Position numbers and translations under genes: made by a program
Part shown: positions 35,400 to 44,251 of the stretch, piece after piece
Position numbering within the stretch: position 1 is the stretch's first letter
How the letters are laid out: every line of letters begins with the position of its first letter
Assembly (NCBI GenBank): GCA_000245075.1
Contig: JH600062.1
Coordinates: 33,715 to 81,493 of the forward strand
Length of the DNA stretch: 47,779 bases
Source of the DNA: Acetobacteraceae bacterium AT-5844
GTDB taxonomy: Bacteria > Pseudomonadota > Alphaproteobacteria > Acetobacterales > Acetobacteraceae
Reading direction: 5' to 3'
The notes under the pieces: model-generated
Seen by the model: only the letters and a program-made list of their open reading frames with translations
Databases searched by the model: none
Told to the model about the DNA's origin: nothing

Positions 35400-38300
35400 A
35401 TGCACATCCTGCCGCGCGAGACGCTGAGCCTGGACGCCGCCGAACAGGCGGTGGACCTCGGCCACGCGCCGGCGGATGTGGTGCTGCTCTCCTTCACCGA
35501 CAGCGACCTCTCGGCCGCCGCCGCCGCCTGGCGCACGCTGCCGCAGCCGCGCCCCAGCCTGCGGCTGGCCAGCCTGGCACGGCTGCGCCACCCGATGTCG
35601 GTGGACCTCTATGCGGAGGAGGTGCTGGCGCATTCCCGCTGCGTCGTCATCCGCCTGTTGGGCGGGGTGGATTACTGGCGCTACGGGGCGGAGGAAGTCT
35701 CCGCCCTCTGCCGCAGCCAGGGCATTCCGCTGGCATTGCTGCCGGGCGATGGCGGGGAGGATGCGCGGCTGGCGGCTCTCTCCACCCTTCCGGCCCATGT
35801 GCTGGCGCGCATGGCATCCTGCTTCCGCCATGGCGGCACGGCACATCTGGCACTGGCGCTACGCCTGGCGGCCGAGGCGGCCGGCCTGGGCTCTGCCCCG
35901 GCGGAGGACCCCGCCCCCCTGCCCGCCTTTGGCCGCCACGATTTCGGCGTGACGGCGGAGGGGCCGGATGCCGCCATCGTCTTCTACCGCTCCCATCTGC
36001 TGGCGGCCGACATCGCGCCGCTGGAGGAATTGGCAAAGGCCCTTGCCGCGCAAGGGCTGAAGCCGCGCGGGCTGTTTGCCGCCAGTCTGAAGGATGCCGC
36101 GGCGGCACGCTTCATCGCCGCCGAACTCGGCGCCATGCAGCCCGCGATCGTACTGAACGCGACCGGCTTCTCCGCCCGGATGCAGGATCAATCGCCGCTC
36201 GATGCCGCCGGATGCGTGGTGTTGCAGGCGGTGCTCTCCGGCACCTCCCGCGCGGTATGGGCGGCCTCCTCACGCGGCCTCTCCCAGGCCGATCTGGCGA
36301 TGCAGGTGGTGCTGCCGGAGTTGGATGGCCGCCTTCCCACCACCGCCATCGGCTTCAAGGCGGAAGGCGAGGCGCTGCCCGGCCTCGATTTCCGCCCCAC
36401 CCGCCTTTTGCCAGACCCGGAAGGCATCGCCCTGGTGGCGGCCCGCGCCGCCGGTTGGGCCAGGCTGCGGGCCACGCCCACGGACGAACGCCGGCTCGCC
36501 ATTATTCTCTCGGACTATCCTGGCGCGATTGGTGCGGGGCAGACCGGCCATGCCGTGGGACTGGATAGTTTCGCAAGCCTGCAGGCGTTGCTGGAGGACC
36601 TCCAGGCCGGGGGTTACGCCGCCGGCACGCCCCCCGGCGCGGCGTCCCTCGCTCATGCGCTCACCCGCGCCGAGGCAGTGCCGTTCCTGAACTTGCAGGC
36701 CTACCACGCATTGTTCGCCACCCTTCCGGAAAGCCTGCGGAACAGCGTATGCGCCGCCTGGGGAGAGGCCGAGGACGACCCCGCCCTTCATGCCGAGGGC
36801 TTCGCCCTCCCCTTGCTCCGCCTCGGAAAGATCCTGGTCGCGGTGCAGCCGGATCGTGGCCTCAGGAAAGACCGCCGCGCCAGCTACCACGATCCCGACC
36901 TTCCGCCCCGCCACGCCTATCTCGCCTTCTACCTCTGGCTGCGGCAGGGATTCGGCGCCCATGCCATCCTGCATCTCGGCGCGCATGGCACGCTGGAATG
37001 GTTGCCGGGCAAATCCGCCGCCCTCTCCGCTGCCTGCGCGCCCGCCGCATTGGTGGGCGGCCTGCCGGTGATCTACCCCTTCATTGTCAACAATCCCGGT
37101 GAAGCCGCTTTCGCGCGCCGGCGGCTGGGCGCCGTGACCATCGGCCACCTGACGCCGCCGCTGAAGAGCGCCGGCCACCACGGCGCCGCCGCCGAGCTGG
37201 AACGGCTGATCGACGAATACGCCGCCGCCGATGGGCTGGATGCGCGCCGGACCGCCCTGCTGCGCCAGGACATTCTGCGCCGGGCCGAGGAAACCGGGCT
37301 GCTGGCGGAAAGCGCCATCCCCGCCGGCCTGCCGGAGGACGAGACCCTCGCGAAACTCGATGCCTGGCTCTGCGACGTCAAGGACATGCAGATCCGGGAG
37401 GGGCTGCACATTCTGGGCCGCGCACCGGCGGGGCGGGATGCGCTGCTCGCCACGCTCACTGCCGCCAACCCCACCGCGCCGGTCCTGGCCGGGCGGCTGG
37501 ATGCCTGCGCCGCCGCCGAGCGCGATGCCGTCCTGGCCGCGCTGGATGGCCGCTTCGTGCAGCCCGGCCCTTCCGGCGCACCGACGCGCGGCCGCGCCGA
37601 TGTCCTGCCGACGGGCAGGAATCTTTACGCCATCGACCCGCGCGCCATTCCCAACCGCTCCGCGATGGTGCTGGCGGAGAAGGCTGCCGCCGAACTTCTC
37701 AGGCGTCACCTGCAGGATCATGGCGACTATCCGCGCAGTGTGGTGCTGGATCTCTGGGGCAGCACCACGCTGCGCACCGGCGGCGAGGATCTGGCGCTCG
37801 CCTTGCTGCTGCTCGGCGCGCGCCCTGTCTGGGATGATGGCTCCGCGCGGGTGAGCGGCATCGAGGTGCTGCCGCTGGCACTGCTGGAGCGTCCCCGCAT
37901 CGACGTGACTCTGCGCGTCTCCGGCCTGTTCCGCGACACCTTCGCGGACCAGATCAACCTGTTCGATGAAGCGGTGCGCGCCATCGCCGCGCGTGATGAG
38001 GCCGCCGACTGGAACCCGCTGGCCGCCGCCGCGCGGGGGCTGGAGGGTGCGGCCCTCCGCCGCGCCACGGCCCGGGTCTACGGCGCCGCGCCCGGTACCT
38101 ATGGAACCGGGCTGGAGGCGGATTTTGCGCTCCAGGGCTGGAAGAATGCCGGCGCGGCGTATCTGCAGGGGTCTTCCGCCGCCTATGGCAAGGGGCTGGA
38201 TGGGGCGGAGGACGCGGACGGCTGGGCTGGGCGCGTCGCCGCCGCGGATGCTTTCCTGCATAGCCAGGACCATGCCGAGACCGACCTGCTGGAAAGCCCG

Positions 38301-38741
38301 GACCATGCCACGCATGAGGGTGGCTTTGCCGCCGCCGCGCGCTTGCTGGGCGGAAAGGCCGCGCTCTATCACCTCGACACCGCCCGGCCCGACGCGCCCC
38401 GCCTGCGCGCCGTGGAAGAGGAGATCGCGCGCGTCGTGCGGGCCCGCGCCGCCAACCCGGCCTGGATCTCGGGCATGATGCGGCACGGTTATCGCGGCGC
38501 GGCCGAAATCGCGCGCCCGCTGCACAGCCTGCACGCCTTTGCCGCCACCCTGCCCTGCCGGCTGGACCGACAATTCGATCTCATCTTCGATGCCACCATC
38601 GGCAACGATGCCGTCTGCAACTTCATCCATACCGAGAACCCGGCTGCGCTGGAGGCGATGCGCAGTGCATTCCGCGCCGCGCTGCGGGATGATCTCTGGC
38701 GGCCACGGCGCAACAGCGTCGTGGCGGAGCTGGGGTCGTGA
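35400..38741 (+). CDS. cobN: Aerobic cobaltochelatase subunit CobN
   Basis: A 1113-residue protein of the CobN/BchH family, with HAILHLGAHGTLEWLPGKSAALS, PVIYPFIVNNPGEAAFARRR and the C-terminal HGYRGAAEIARPL as signatures. It inserts Co(II) into hydrogenobyrinate a,c-diamide together with CobS and CobT, which are not in this window. It is at the short end for the family. GTG of cobG overlaps its stop as GTGA. Confidence 0.96.
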   Translation: MHILPRETLSLDAAEQAVDLGHAPADVVLLSFTDSDLSAAAAAWRTLPQPRPSLRLASLARLRHPMSVDLYAEEVLAHSRCVVIRLLGGVDYWRYGAEEVSALCRSQGIPLALLPGDGGEDARLAALSTLPAHVLARMASCFRHGGTAHLALALRLAAEAAGLGSAPAEDPAPLPAFGRHDFGVTAEGPDAAIVFYRSHLLAADIAPLEELAKALAAQGLKPRGLFAASLKDAAAARFIAAELGAMQPAIVLNATGFSARMQDQSPLDAAGCVVLQAVLSGTSRAVWAASSRGLSQADLAMQVVLPELDGRLPTTAIGFKAEGEALPGLDFRPTRLLPDPEGIALVAARAAGWARLRATPTDERRLAIILSDYPGAIGAGQTGHAVGLDSFASLQALLEDLQAGGYAAGTPPGAASLAHALTRAEAVPFLNLQAYHALFATLPESLRNSVCAAWGEAEDDPALHAEGFALPLLRLGKILVAVQPDRGLRKDRRASYHDPDLPPRHAYLAFYLWLRQGFGAHAILHLGAHGTLEWLPGKSAALSAACAPAALVGGLPVIYPFIVNNPGEAAFARRRLGAVTIGHLTPPLKSAGHHGAAAELERLIDEYAAADGLDARRTALLRQDILRRAEETGLLAESAIPAGLPEDETLAKLDAWLCDVKDMQIREGLHILGRAPAGRDALLATLTAANPTAPVLAGRLDACAAAERDAVLAALDGRFVQPGPSGAPTRGRADVLPTGRNLYAIDPRAIPNRSAMVLAEKAAAELLRRHLQDHGDYPRSVVLDLWGSTTLRTGGEDLALALLLLGARPVWDDGSARVSGIEVLPLALLERPRIDVTLRVSGLFRDTFADQINLFDEAVRAIAARDEAADWNPLAAAARGLEGAALRRATARVYGAAPGTYGTGLEADFALQGWKNAGAAYLQGSSAAYGKGLDGAEDADGWAGRVAAADAFLHSQDHAETDLLESPDHATHEGGFAAAARLLGGKAALYHLDTARPDAPRLRAVEEEIARVVRARAANPAWISGMMRHGYRGAAEIARPLHSLHAFAATLPCRLDRQFDLIFDATIGNDAVCNFIHTENPAALEAMRSAFRAALRDDLWRPRRNSVVAELGS

Positions 38742-39916
38742 ATCCGCGCGGCTGGTGCCCGAGCCTGTACGAGCCGATGGAATCCGGCGATGGCCTGTTG
38801 TTGCGGGTGAAGCCGGCCGCAGCGCGCATCACGGCGGCACAGGCGCGCATCCTGGCGCGGGAAGCCGCCCGCTACGGCAACGGCGCCATCGACCTGACGC
38901 AACGCGGAAACCTGCAGCCACGCGGATTTTCCCAGGAAACGGCTCGGCTTTTCGCCAAGGCCATGGTCGAGGCCGGCCTCGCGCATGCGGACCCCACCGT
39001 CGAACGCGGGCGGAACCTTCTGGCCCCGCCCCTGCTCGGCTGGGACGACGGTATCGCCCCCGGCACGGAAGCGCTGATCGAGGCGCTGACGGAGGCGATG
39101 GCCCACTGGCCACCCCTTCCCGCCAAGTTCGGCGTTCTGGTGGATGGCGGCGGCCTGCTGCCGCTGGCTTCCGAGAGTTCCGATGTGCGGCTGCTCTGCC
39201 GCGCCGGGCGGGTGGATATCCGGCTGGGCGGTGGAGACGCCATGGCACTCTGCACGCCGGAACAGGCGGTTGAAGCGGCCACGCGGCTCGCCCGGCATTT
39301 CGCCGGTCTGGCACCGGCGCGGCGCATGCATCAGGCCGTGGCGCAGCACGGGGCACCGGCCATCCTCGCCGCCGCCGGCCTGTCGCCATTGGTGGATGAC
39401 GGGCCGCTGCCCCCTGCCCCGCATGTGGCCGGGGTGCTGGCGCAGCGCGTGCTCGGGGTGGTGGCACCCTTCGGGCAGGTGACCGCCGCGCAACTGGAAG
39501 GGCTCGCCAATCTTGCCGAGAGAGCGGGTGATGGCACGTTGCGGCTTACCCCCTGGCGCGCATTGCTGCTGCCGGGCGTAACGGCGGCGGAGGAAGCGGC
39601 ACGTCTCGGGCTGATCACTGTCATGGAAGACCCGCGCCTGCGCGTGGTGGCCTGCACAGGGCGGCCCGGCTGCGCCTCGGCCCATGCCGATACCCGCGCG
39701 GCGGCGCAATGGCTGGCGCACCGCCTGCCGCCGCGCCTGGCCTTGCTGCACGTCTCCGGTTGCGCCAAAGGCTGTGCGCATCCGGGCACGGCGCCGGCCA
39801 CGCTGGTCGGCACGGACGGAGGCTTCACGCTGATACGCGGCGGGCGGGCGGCCGATGCCCCCGCCTCCGCCCCGTTGACACTGGAACAAACCCTGGCGGT
39901 GCTGGACCCCACATGA
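38738..39916 (+). CDS. cobG: Precorrin-3B synthase (CobG)
   Basis: A 392-residue protein of the sulfite/nitrite reductase superfamily. An N-terminal ferredoxin-like half contains GNGAIDLTQRGNLQPRGF, and the C-terminal half has CTGRPGCASAH and VSGCAKGCAHPG, whose four cysteines bind a [4Fe-4S] cluster. It uses O2 to hydroxylate precorrin-3A and form the lactone that prepares ring contraction, so this organism uses the oxygen-dependent route. Starts with GTG overlapping cobN; its stop overlaps cobH. Confidence 0.92.
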   Translation: MNPRGWCPSLYEPMESGDGLLLRVKPAAARITAAQARILAREAARYGNGAIDLTQRGNLQPRGFSQETARLFAKAMVEAGLAHADPTVERGRNLLAPPLLGWDDGIAPGTEALIEALTEAMAHWPPLPAKFGVLVDGGGLLPLASESSDVRLLCRAGRVDIRLGGGDAMALCTPEQAVEAATRLARHFAGLAPARRMHQAVAQHGAPAILAAAGLSPLVDDGPLPPAPHVAGVLAQRVLGVVAPFGQVTAAQLEGLANLAERAGDGTLRLTPWRALLLPGVTAAEEAARLGLITVMEDPRLRVVACTGRPGCASAHADTRAAAQWLAHRLPPRLALLHVSGCAKGCAHPGTAPATLVGTDGGFTLIRGGRAADAPASAPLTLEQTLAVLDPT

Positions 39917-40545
39917 CCACGCGAGCCGACTACATCCGCGATGGCGCCGCCATCTACCGGCAATCCTTCGCTACCATCCGCGGGGAAGCCGATCTGGCAC
40001 GCTTCAGCACGGAAGAAGCCCGCGTGGCCGTGCGCGTCATCCACGCCTGCGGCATGGTGGATGTCGCGCGCCATATCCAGTTCGCGCCGGGCTTCACCCG
40101 GGCAGCACGCGCCGCGCTGCTGGGCGGCGCGCCCATACTCTGCGACGCCAAGATGGTCGCGCATGGCATCACGCGCCCGCGCCTGCCTGCGGCGAATGAG
40201 GTGCTCTGCCTGCTGGACGACCCGCGCGTGCCGGAACTGGCGAAGAACATCGGCAACACACGCTCCGCCGCCGCGCTTGAATTATGGGGCGAGAAGATGG
40301 GCGGCGCGATCGTCGCCATCGGCAATGCACCGACCGCGCTGTTCCATCTGCTCGATTTGCTGGACCGTGGCGCGCCACCGCCGGCCGCCATTATCGGCCT
40401 GCCGGTGGGCTTCGTGGGCGCGGCGGAGTCCAAGCAGGCCCTCGCCGAGGATAACCGCGTGCCGTGGATGATCGTCGAGGGCCGGCTGGGCGGCAGCGCC
40501 ATGGCTGTTGCCGCTGTCAACGCCCTGGCCAGCGAGGCGGAATGA
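39913..40545 (+). CDS. cobH: Precorrin-8X methylmutase
   Basis: A 210-residue enzyme. VIHACGMVDVARHIQF includes the catalytic His, and ILCDAKMVAHGI and IIGLPVGFVGAAESKQAL are conserved. It moves the methyl group from C11 to C12 to give hydrogenobyrinic acid. ATGA overlaps with cobG and cobI on either side. Confidence 0.97.
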   Translation: MTTRADYIRDGAAIYRQSFATIRGEADLARFSTEEARVAVRVIHACGMVDVARHIQFAPGFTRAARAALLGGAPILCDAKMVAHGITRPRLPAANEVLCLLDDPRVPELAKNIGNTRSAAALELWGEKMGGAIVAIGNAPTALFHLLDLLDRGAPPPAAIIGLPVGFVGAAESKQALAEDNRVPWMIVEGRLGGSAMAVAAVNALASEAE

Positions 40546-41267
40546 ACGGCACCCTCTCCATCCTCGGCCTGGGGCCTGGGGACCCCGAGTTGGTGACGCT
40601 GAAGGCGGCGCGCATCCTGGGCCAGGCACCTGTCTTCGCCTTCTTCGCCAAGCGGGGGCGCATGGGCCATGCGCGCACCATCGCCACACCGCACCTGAAC
40701 CCGGCGGCAGAGGAGTTGCGCTTCGACTACCCCTTCACCACCGACCTGCCGGTGGAAGACCCGCGCTACCTGCTCGACATGGCGGCCTTCTACGACCGCT
40801 GCGCCGAAACCCTCGCCGCGCGTCTTGAGGCCGGGCAGGATGTCGCCCTGCTCTGCGAGGGCGACCCCTTTCTCTACGGCTCGGCCATGTATCCCTTCGA
40901 TCGGCTGCGGCACCGCTTTTCCGTCGAGGTCGTGCCCGGCATCACGGCCATGTCCGGCTGCTGGTCCTTCGCGCAGAGCCCGATCGTCCATGGCGACGAC
41001 ACGCTGATCGTGCTGCCCGCGACGCTGGACAGCGGCACCCTCGCCACCCGCCTGCGGCATGCCGAGGCCGCCGTCATCATGAAGCTCGGGCGGCATCTGC
41101 CGCGCATCCGCGCCATCCTGGACGAACTCGGGCTCACCCCGCGCGCCCTCTATGTGGAACGCGGCACCATGGAGGGCGGGCATGCAACGCCCCTGCCCCA
41201 GCGTGATGACAGCCCCGCACCGTATTTCTCATTATTGCTGATTCCGGGCCGGCAAAATCCAAGATGA
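40542..41267 (+). CDS. cobI: Precorrin-2 C20-methyltransferase
   Basis: A 241-residue tetrapyrrole methylase. LSILGLGPGDPELVTLKAARIL is the SAM-binding loop, followed by LCEGDPFLYGSAMYPFDRL and VVPGITAMSGCWS. It methylates C20 of precorrin-2. It overlaps cobH and cobJ by four bases each. Confidence 0.96.
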   Translation: MNGTLSILGLGPGDPELVTLKAARILGQAPVFAFFAKRGRMGHARTIATPHLNPAAEELRFDYPFTTDLPVEDPRYLLDMAAFYDRCAETLAARLEAGQDVALLCEGDPFLYGSAMYPFDRLRHRFSVEVVPGITAMSGCWSFAQSPIVHGDDTLIVLPATLDSGTLATRLRHAEAAVIMKLGRHLPRIRAILDELGLTPRALYVERGTMEGGHATPLPQRDDSPAPYFSLLLIPGRQNPR

Positions 41268-42028
41268 GCACGGGCTCCCTCACCATCCTTGGCCTCGGCC
41301 CCGGCGATCCGGCGCAGCGCACGCCGGAGGTGGAGGCCGCACTTGGCGCCGCGACGGATGTGATCGGCTACTTCCCCTATGTGGAGCGGGTGCCGGAACG
41401 CCCGGGCCTGCGCCGCCATGCCAGCGACAACCGCGTGGAGCTGGACCGCGCCCGCCAGGCGCTGGAACTCGCCGCCGCGGGCGCGCATGTCGCCGTCGTG
41501 TCCGGCGGGGACCCCGGCGTATTCGCCATGGCGAGCGCGGTGTTCGAGGCCGTGGAGCATGGCGAGCCATCCTGGCGGTTGCTGGATATTCGTGTTCTCC
41601 CCGGCATTTCGGCGATGTTCGCCGCGGCTGCGAAGGTCGGCGCGCCCTTGGGGCATGATTTCTGCGCCATCTCGCTTTCCGACAACCTCAAGCCCTGGCC
41701 ACTGATCGAAAAGCGCCTGTGCGCAGCAGCGGAAGCGGGATTCGTCATCGCGCTCTACAATCCCATCTCCCGTGCCCGCCCCTGGCAGCTCGGCACGGCC
41801 TTCCAATTGCTGCGCGCGCATCTGCCCGCCGAAACACCCGTGATTTTCGCCATGGCGGTGACGCGGCCGGATGAGCAAATCGTCATTCGCTCTTTGCAGG
41901 AGGCCGATCCCTCGCTGGCGGATATGCGCACCCTGGTGCTGATCGGCAGCGCGGCGACGCGGCTCATCGAAAGGCCAGGGAAGGACAGGCCGTTCGTTTA
42001 TGCGCCGCGCAGCGTGGCGAAGCCGTGA
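41264..42028 (+). CDS. cobJ: Precorrin-3B C17-methyltransferase
   Basis: A 254-residue tetrapyrrole methylase that also carries out ring contraction. TILGLGPGDPAQRTPEVEAAL is the start, with DVIGYFPYVERV, VVSGGDPGVFAMASAVFE and FVIALYNPISRARPWQL characteristic of CobJ/CbiH. Last gene of the riboswitch-led operon; repeat copy 4 begins about 20 bases after its stop and contains several hairpins able to end transcription. Confidence 0.96.
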   Translation: MSTGSLTILGLGPGDPAQRTPEVEAALGAATDVIGYFPYVERVPERPGLRRHASDNRVELDRARQALELAAAGAHVAVVSGGDPGVFAMASAVFEAVEHGEPSWRLLDIRVLPGISAMFAAAAKVGAPLGHDFCAISLSDNLKPWPLIEKRLCAAAEAGFVIALYNPISRARPWQLGTAFQLLRAHLPAETPVIFAMAVTRPDEQIVIRSLQEADPSLADMRTLVLIGSAATRLIERPGKDRPFVYAPRSVAKP

Positions 42029-42050
42029 GGATGATGGCGGCCGGGGCCAA

Positions 42051-42307
42051 AGGGGGCGCTGCCCCCTCTGGACACCCCCACTGGGGTGGAAAGTCCATCC
42101 CGGACCCCGCTTCGAGTTTTTGTCTGATCCGGAAAACTCGAGATTTATCAAATAAAATCTCTGATCGACACGAGCTGATACGTCAGTCGCCGAGGGTCAT
42201 CGACCCTCGGCGGAACAACCGTGCCGCCTTGTCCCAAACAATTATGGCGGGGTCTGGGGGGATACTATCCCCCCAGCGGGGGTTCCAAGGGGGCAGCGCC
42301 CCCTTGG
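42051..42307 (+). repeat. Intergenic repeat copy 4 (type B ends), entering cobK
   Basis: Left end has AGGGGGC/GCCCCCT (42051-42067) and a second hairpin GGGGTGGA-AAG-TCCATCCC. Right end has the near-palindrome CTGGGGGGATA-C-TATCCCCCCAG (42254-42276) and CCAAGGGGGC/GCCCCCTTGG (42285-42307). The core TCAGT and 11-bp hairpin, CGCCGAGGGTC (42188-42198), loop ATC, GACCCTCGGCG (42202-42212), is perfect. The right end overlaps the last 14 codons and the stop of cobK. Confidence 0.87.
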
Positions 42308-43032
42308 CGGGCCATCAACCACGCCATCGCCCCATCCACATCTCCCACCATCTCCACCGCGACCGCGGGCGGGCGCTGCATCATAACGACGGGGATACCC
42401 ATCTCCCGCGCCGCCACCAGCTTCGCCGCCGTGGCGCTGCCGCCGGAGTTCTTGGTGACGATAGCCTGCACGCCACGGTCCTGCAGCAGGGCGCGCTCCG
42501 CCTCCAGCGCGAAAGGGCCTGTCGCGGTGATGATCTCCACATCCGGCGGCAGGCTCCCCACGTCCGGTGGGTCGACGCTGCGAATGATGTAGTGGTGCCA
42601 GGGGCATTTGCGGAATGCCGCCAACTCCTTCTGGCCGATGGTCAGCAGCACCCGCAGCGGCGCCGGCCCCAGCGAATGTGCGGCGGCGGCCATGTCCGGC
42701 ACCATCCGCCAATCGTCGCCGGGGGAGGGGGTCCAGGCGGGGCGTTCCAGCCGCAGAAGGGGGATGCCGCCCACGGCCGCCATGACATTCCGCGTCATCT
42801 GCGTGGCGAAGGGATGGGTGGCGTCAATCACCGCCTCGATACGCTGTTCCCGCAGATAGCGCCGCAGCCCCTCAACGCCGCCGAAGCCGCCGATCCGCCA
42901 TGGAATGGGTTGCGGGCGCGGCGCACGCGTGACGCCGGCCAGCGAGAGAATGGGCTCGAAACGCTCATCCCCCGCCAGCAGCCGTGCCAATGCGGAGGCT
43001 TCCGTCGTTCCTCCCAGCAGCAGAACCCGCAA
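42265..43032 (-). CDS. cobK: Precorrin-6A reductase
   Basis: A 255-residue Rossmann-type enzyme. LRVLLLGGTTEASALARLLAG is the NADPH-binding start; VIDATHPFATQMTRNVMAA and VTKNSGGSATAAKLVAAREMGIPVVMMQRP are family signatures. It reduces precorrin-6A to 6B. TTG at 43032 follows AGGAGG by nine bases and gives the family-typical N-terminus; the in-frame GTG at 43050 lies upstream of that site. The last residues (QGGAAPLEPPLGG) and the TAG stop are encoded by repeat copy 4. It diverges from cobL with the two start codons sharing base 43032. Confidence 0.9.
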   Translation of the reverse strand: MRVLLLGGTTEASALARLLAGDERFEPILSLAGVTRAPRPQPIPWRIGGFGGVEGLRRYLREQRIEAVIDATHPFATQMTRNVMAAVGGIPLLRLERPAWTPSPGDDWRMVPDMAAAAHSLGPAPLRVLLTIGQKELAAFRKCPWHHYIIRSVDPPDVGSLPPDVEIITATGPFALEAERALLQDRGVQAIVTKNSGGSATAAKLVAAREMGIPVVMMQRPPAVAVEMVGDVDGAMAWLMARQGGAAPLEPPLGG

Positions 43033-44246
43033 TGTCGATGACCTCCTCACACTGGCTGACCATACTGGGCATTGGGGAAGATGGGGTAGGCGGCCTTTCC
43101 CCGGCGGCGCAGGGTATGCTGCGCGGGGCCGGTGTCGTCTATGGCGGCAAGCGCCATCTGGCCCTGGCGGCCCCGCTGGTCACCGGCGAGGCGCGGCCAT
43201 GGCCCAGCCCCATGCAGGATGCCTGGCCGGAGTTGCTGGCATGCCGGCCGCGATCGACCGTGGTGCTGGCGTCGGGGGACCCGTTCTGCTTCGGCGTGGG
43301 CAGCCTGCTGGCCGGGCTGGTGCCGGCGGAGGAGATGCTGTGCGTGCCTGCGCCATCCGCCTTCGCCCTGGCTTGCGCACGGCTGCGCTGGGCCATGCAG
43401 GATTGCAGCACCATTTCCTTCTGCGGCCGCCCGCTTGAGCGAGTACAGCCCCTGTTGCAGCCCGGCGCCCGGCTGCTGGCACTTTCCGCCGATGCCAGCA
43501 CGCCCGCTGCCCTGGCGGCCTATCTTCGCCAGCACGGTTTTGGCGGCAGCCGCATGCATGTGCTGGAGGCACTGGGCGGCCCGGACGAGCGCATCACCAC
43601 CACCACGCCGGAGAGCTTCGCGCTGGCCCCCGCTGCGCTGAACATGGTGGCGCTGGAGGTCGTGGCGGGGCAGGGGGCGAGGGTGCTGCCGCTTACCACC
43701 GGCCTGCCGGACGATGTGTTCGAGCATGACGGGCAGATCACCAAAGCCGACATCCGCGCCGTCACACTGGCAAGGCTGGCGCCGCGCCAGGGGGAATTGC
43801 TGTGGGATATCGGCTGCGGCAGCGGCTCCATCGCCATCGAGTGGATGCTGCGCCACCCGGCCAACCGCGCCATAGGGCTGGAGCCCCGTGCAGACCGCGC
43901 CGCCCGTGCGATGCGCAATGCGCTGGCCCTGGGGGTGCCCGGCCTGAAAGTGGAACAGGGCAAGGCGCCGGAAGGACTGCACGGCCTGCCGCCGCCAGAT
44001 GCTGTGTTCATCGGCGGCGGCTGTGATGCTGCGGTGCTGGAGGCAGCCTGGGCAGCGTTGAAGCCAGGCGGACGGCTGGTGGCCAACGCCGTGACGGTGG
44101 AAACGGAAGCCCTGCTGCTGGCGAACTATGCACGGCTCGGCGCGCAGCTTTTCCGTATCGGGATAGAGCGGCTGGACATGATCGGCACACGCCATGGCTT
44201 CCGGCCGGCGATGACGGTGACGCAGCTGGTGGCAACCAAGTCATGA
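43032..44246 (+). CDS. cobL: Precorrin-6B C5,15-methyltransferase (decarboxylating), CbiE-CbiT fusion
   Basis: A 404-residue fusion. Residues 1 to about 200 are the CbiE-like methylase (LTILGIGEDGVGGLSPAAQG, VVLASGDPFCFGVGSLL), and the rest is CbiT (LLWDIGCGSGSIAIEWMLRHP, AVFIGGG). It methylates C5 and C15 and decarboxylates the C12 acetate. ATG at 43032, or 43038 two codons later, is the start; the upstream bases hold no strong ribosome site and belong to cobK. Repeat copy 5 follows five bases after the stop. Confidence 0.94.
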   Translation: MSMTSSHWLTILGIGEDGVGGLSPAAQGMLRGAGVVYGGKRHLALAAPLVTGEARPWPSPMQDAWPELLACRPRSTVVLASGDPFCFGVGSLLAGLVPAEEMLCVPAPSAFALACARLRWAMQDCSTISFCGRPLERVQPLLQPGARLLALSADASTPAALAAYLRQHGFGGSRMHVLEALGGPDERITTTTPESFALAPAALNMVALEVVAGQGARVLPLTTGLPDDVFEHDGQITKADIRAVTLARLAPRQGELLWDIGCGSGSIAIEWMLRHPANRAIGLEPRADRAARAMRNALALGVPGLKVEQGKAPEGLHGLPPPDAVFIGGGCDAAVLEAAWAALKPGGRLVANAVTVETEALLLANYARLGAQLFRIGIERLDMIGTRHGFRPAMTVTQLVATKS

Positions 44247-44251
44247 AAGTG

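Noticed and set aside
36270-38630. 786-residue open frame opposite cobN
   Set aside because: Same reasoning: cobN is well supported and the antisense product has no recognisable motif.
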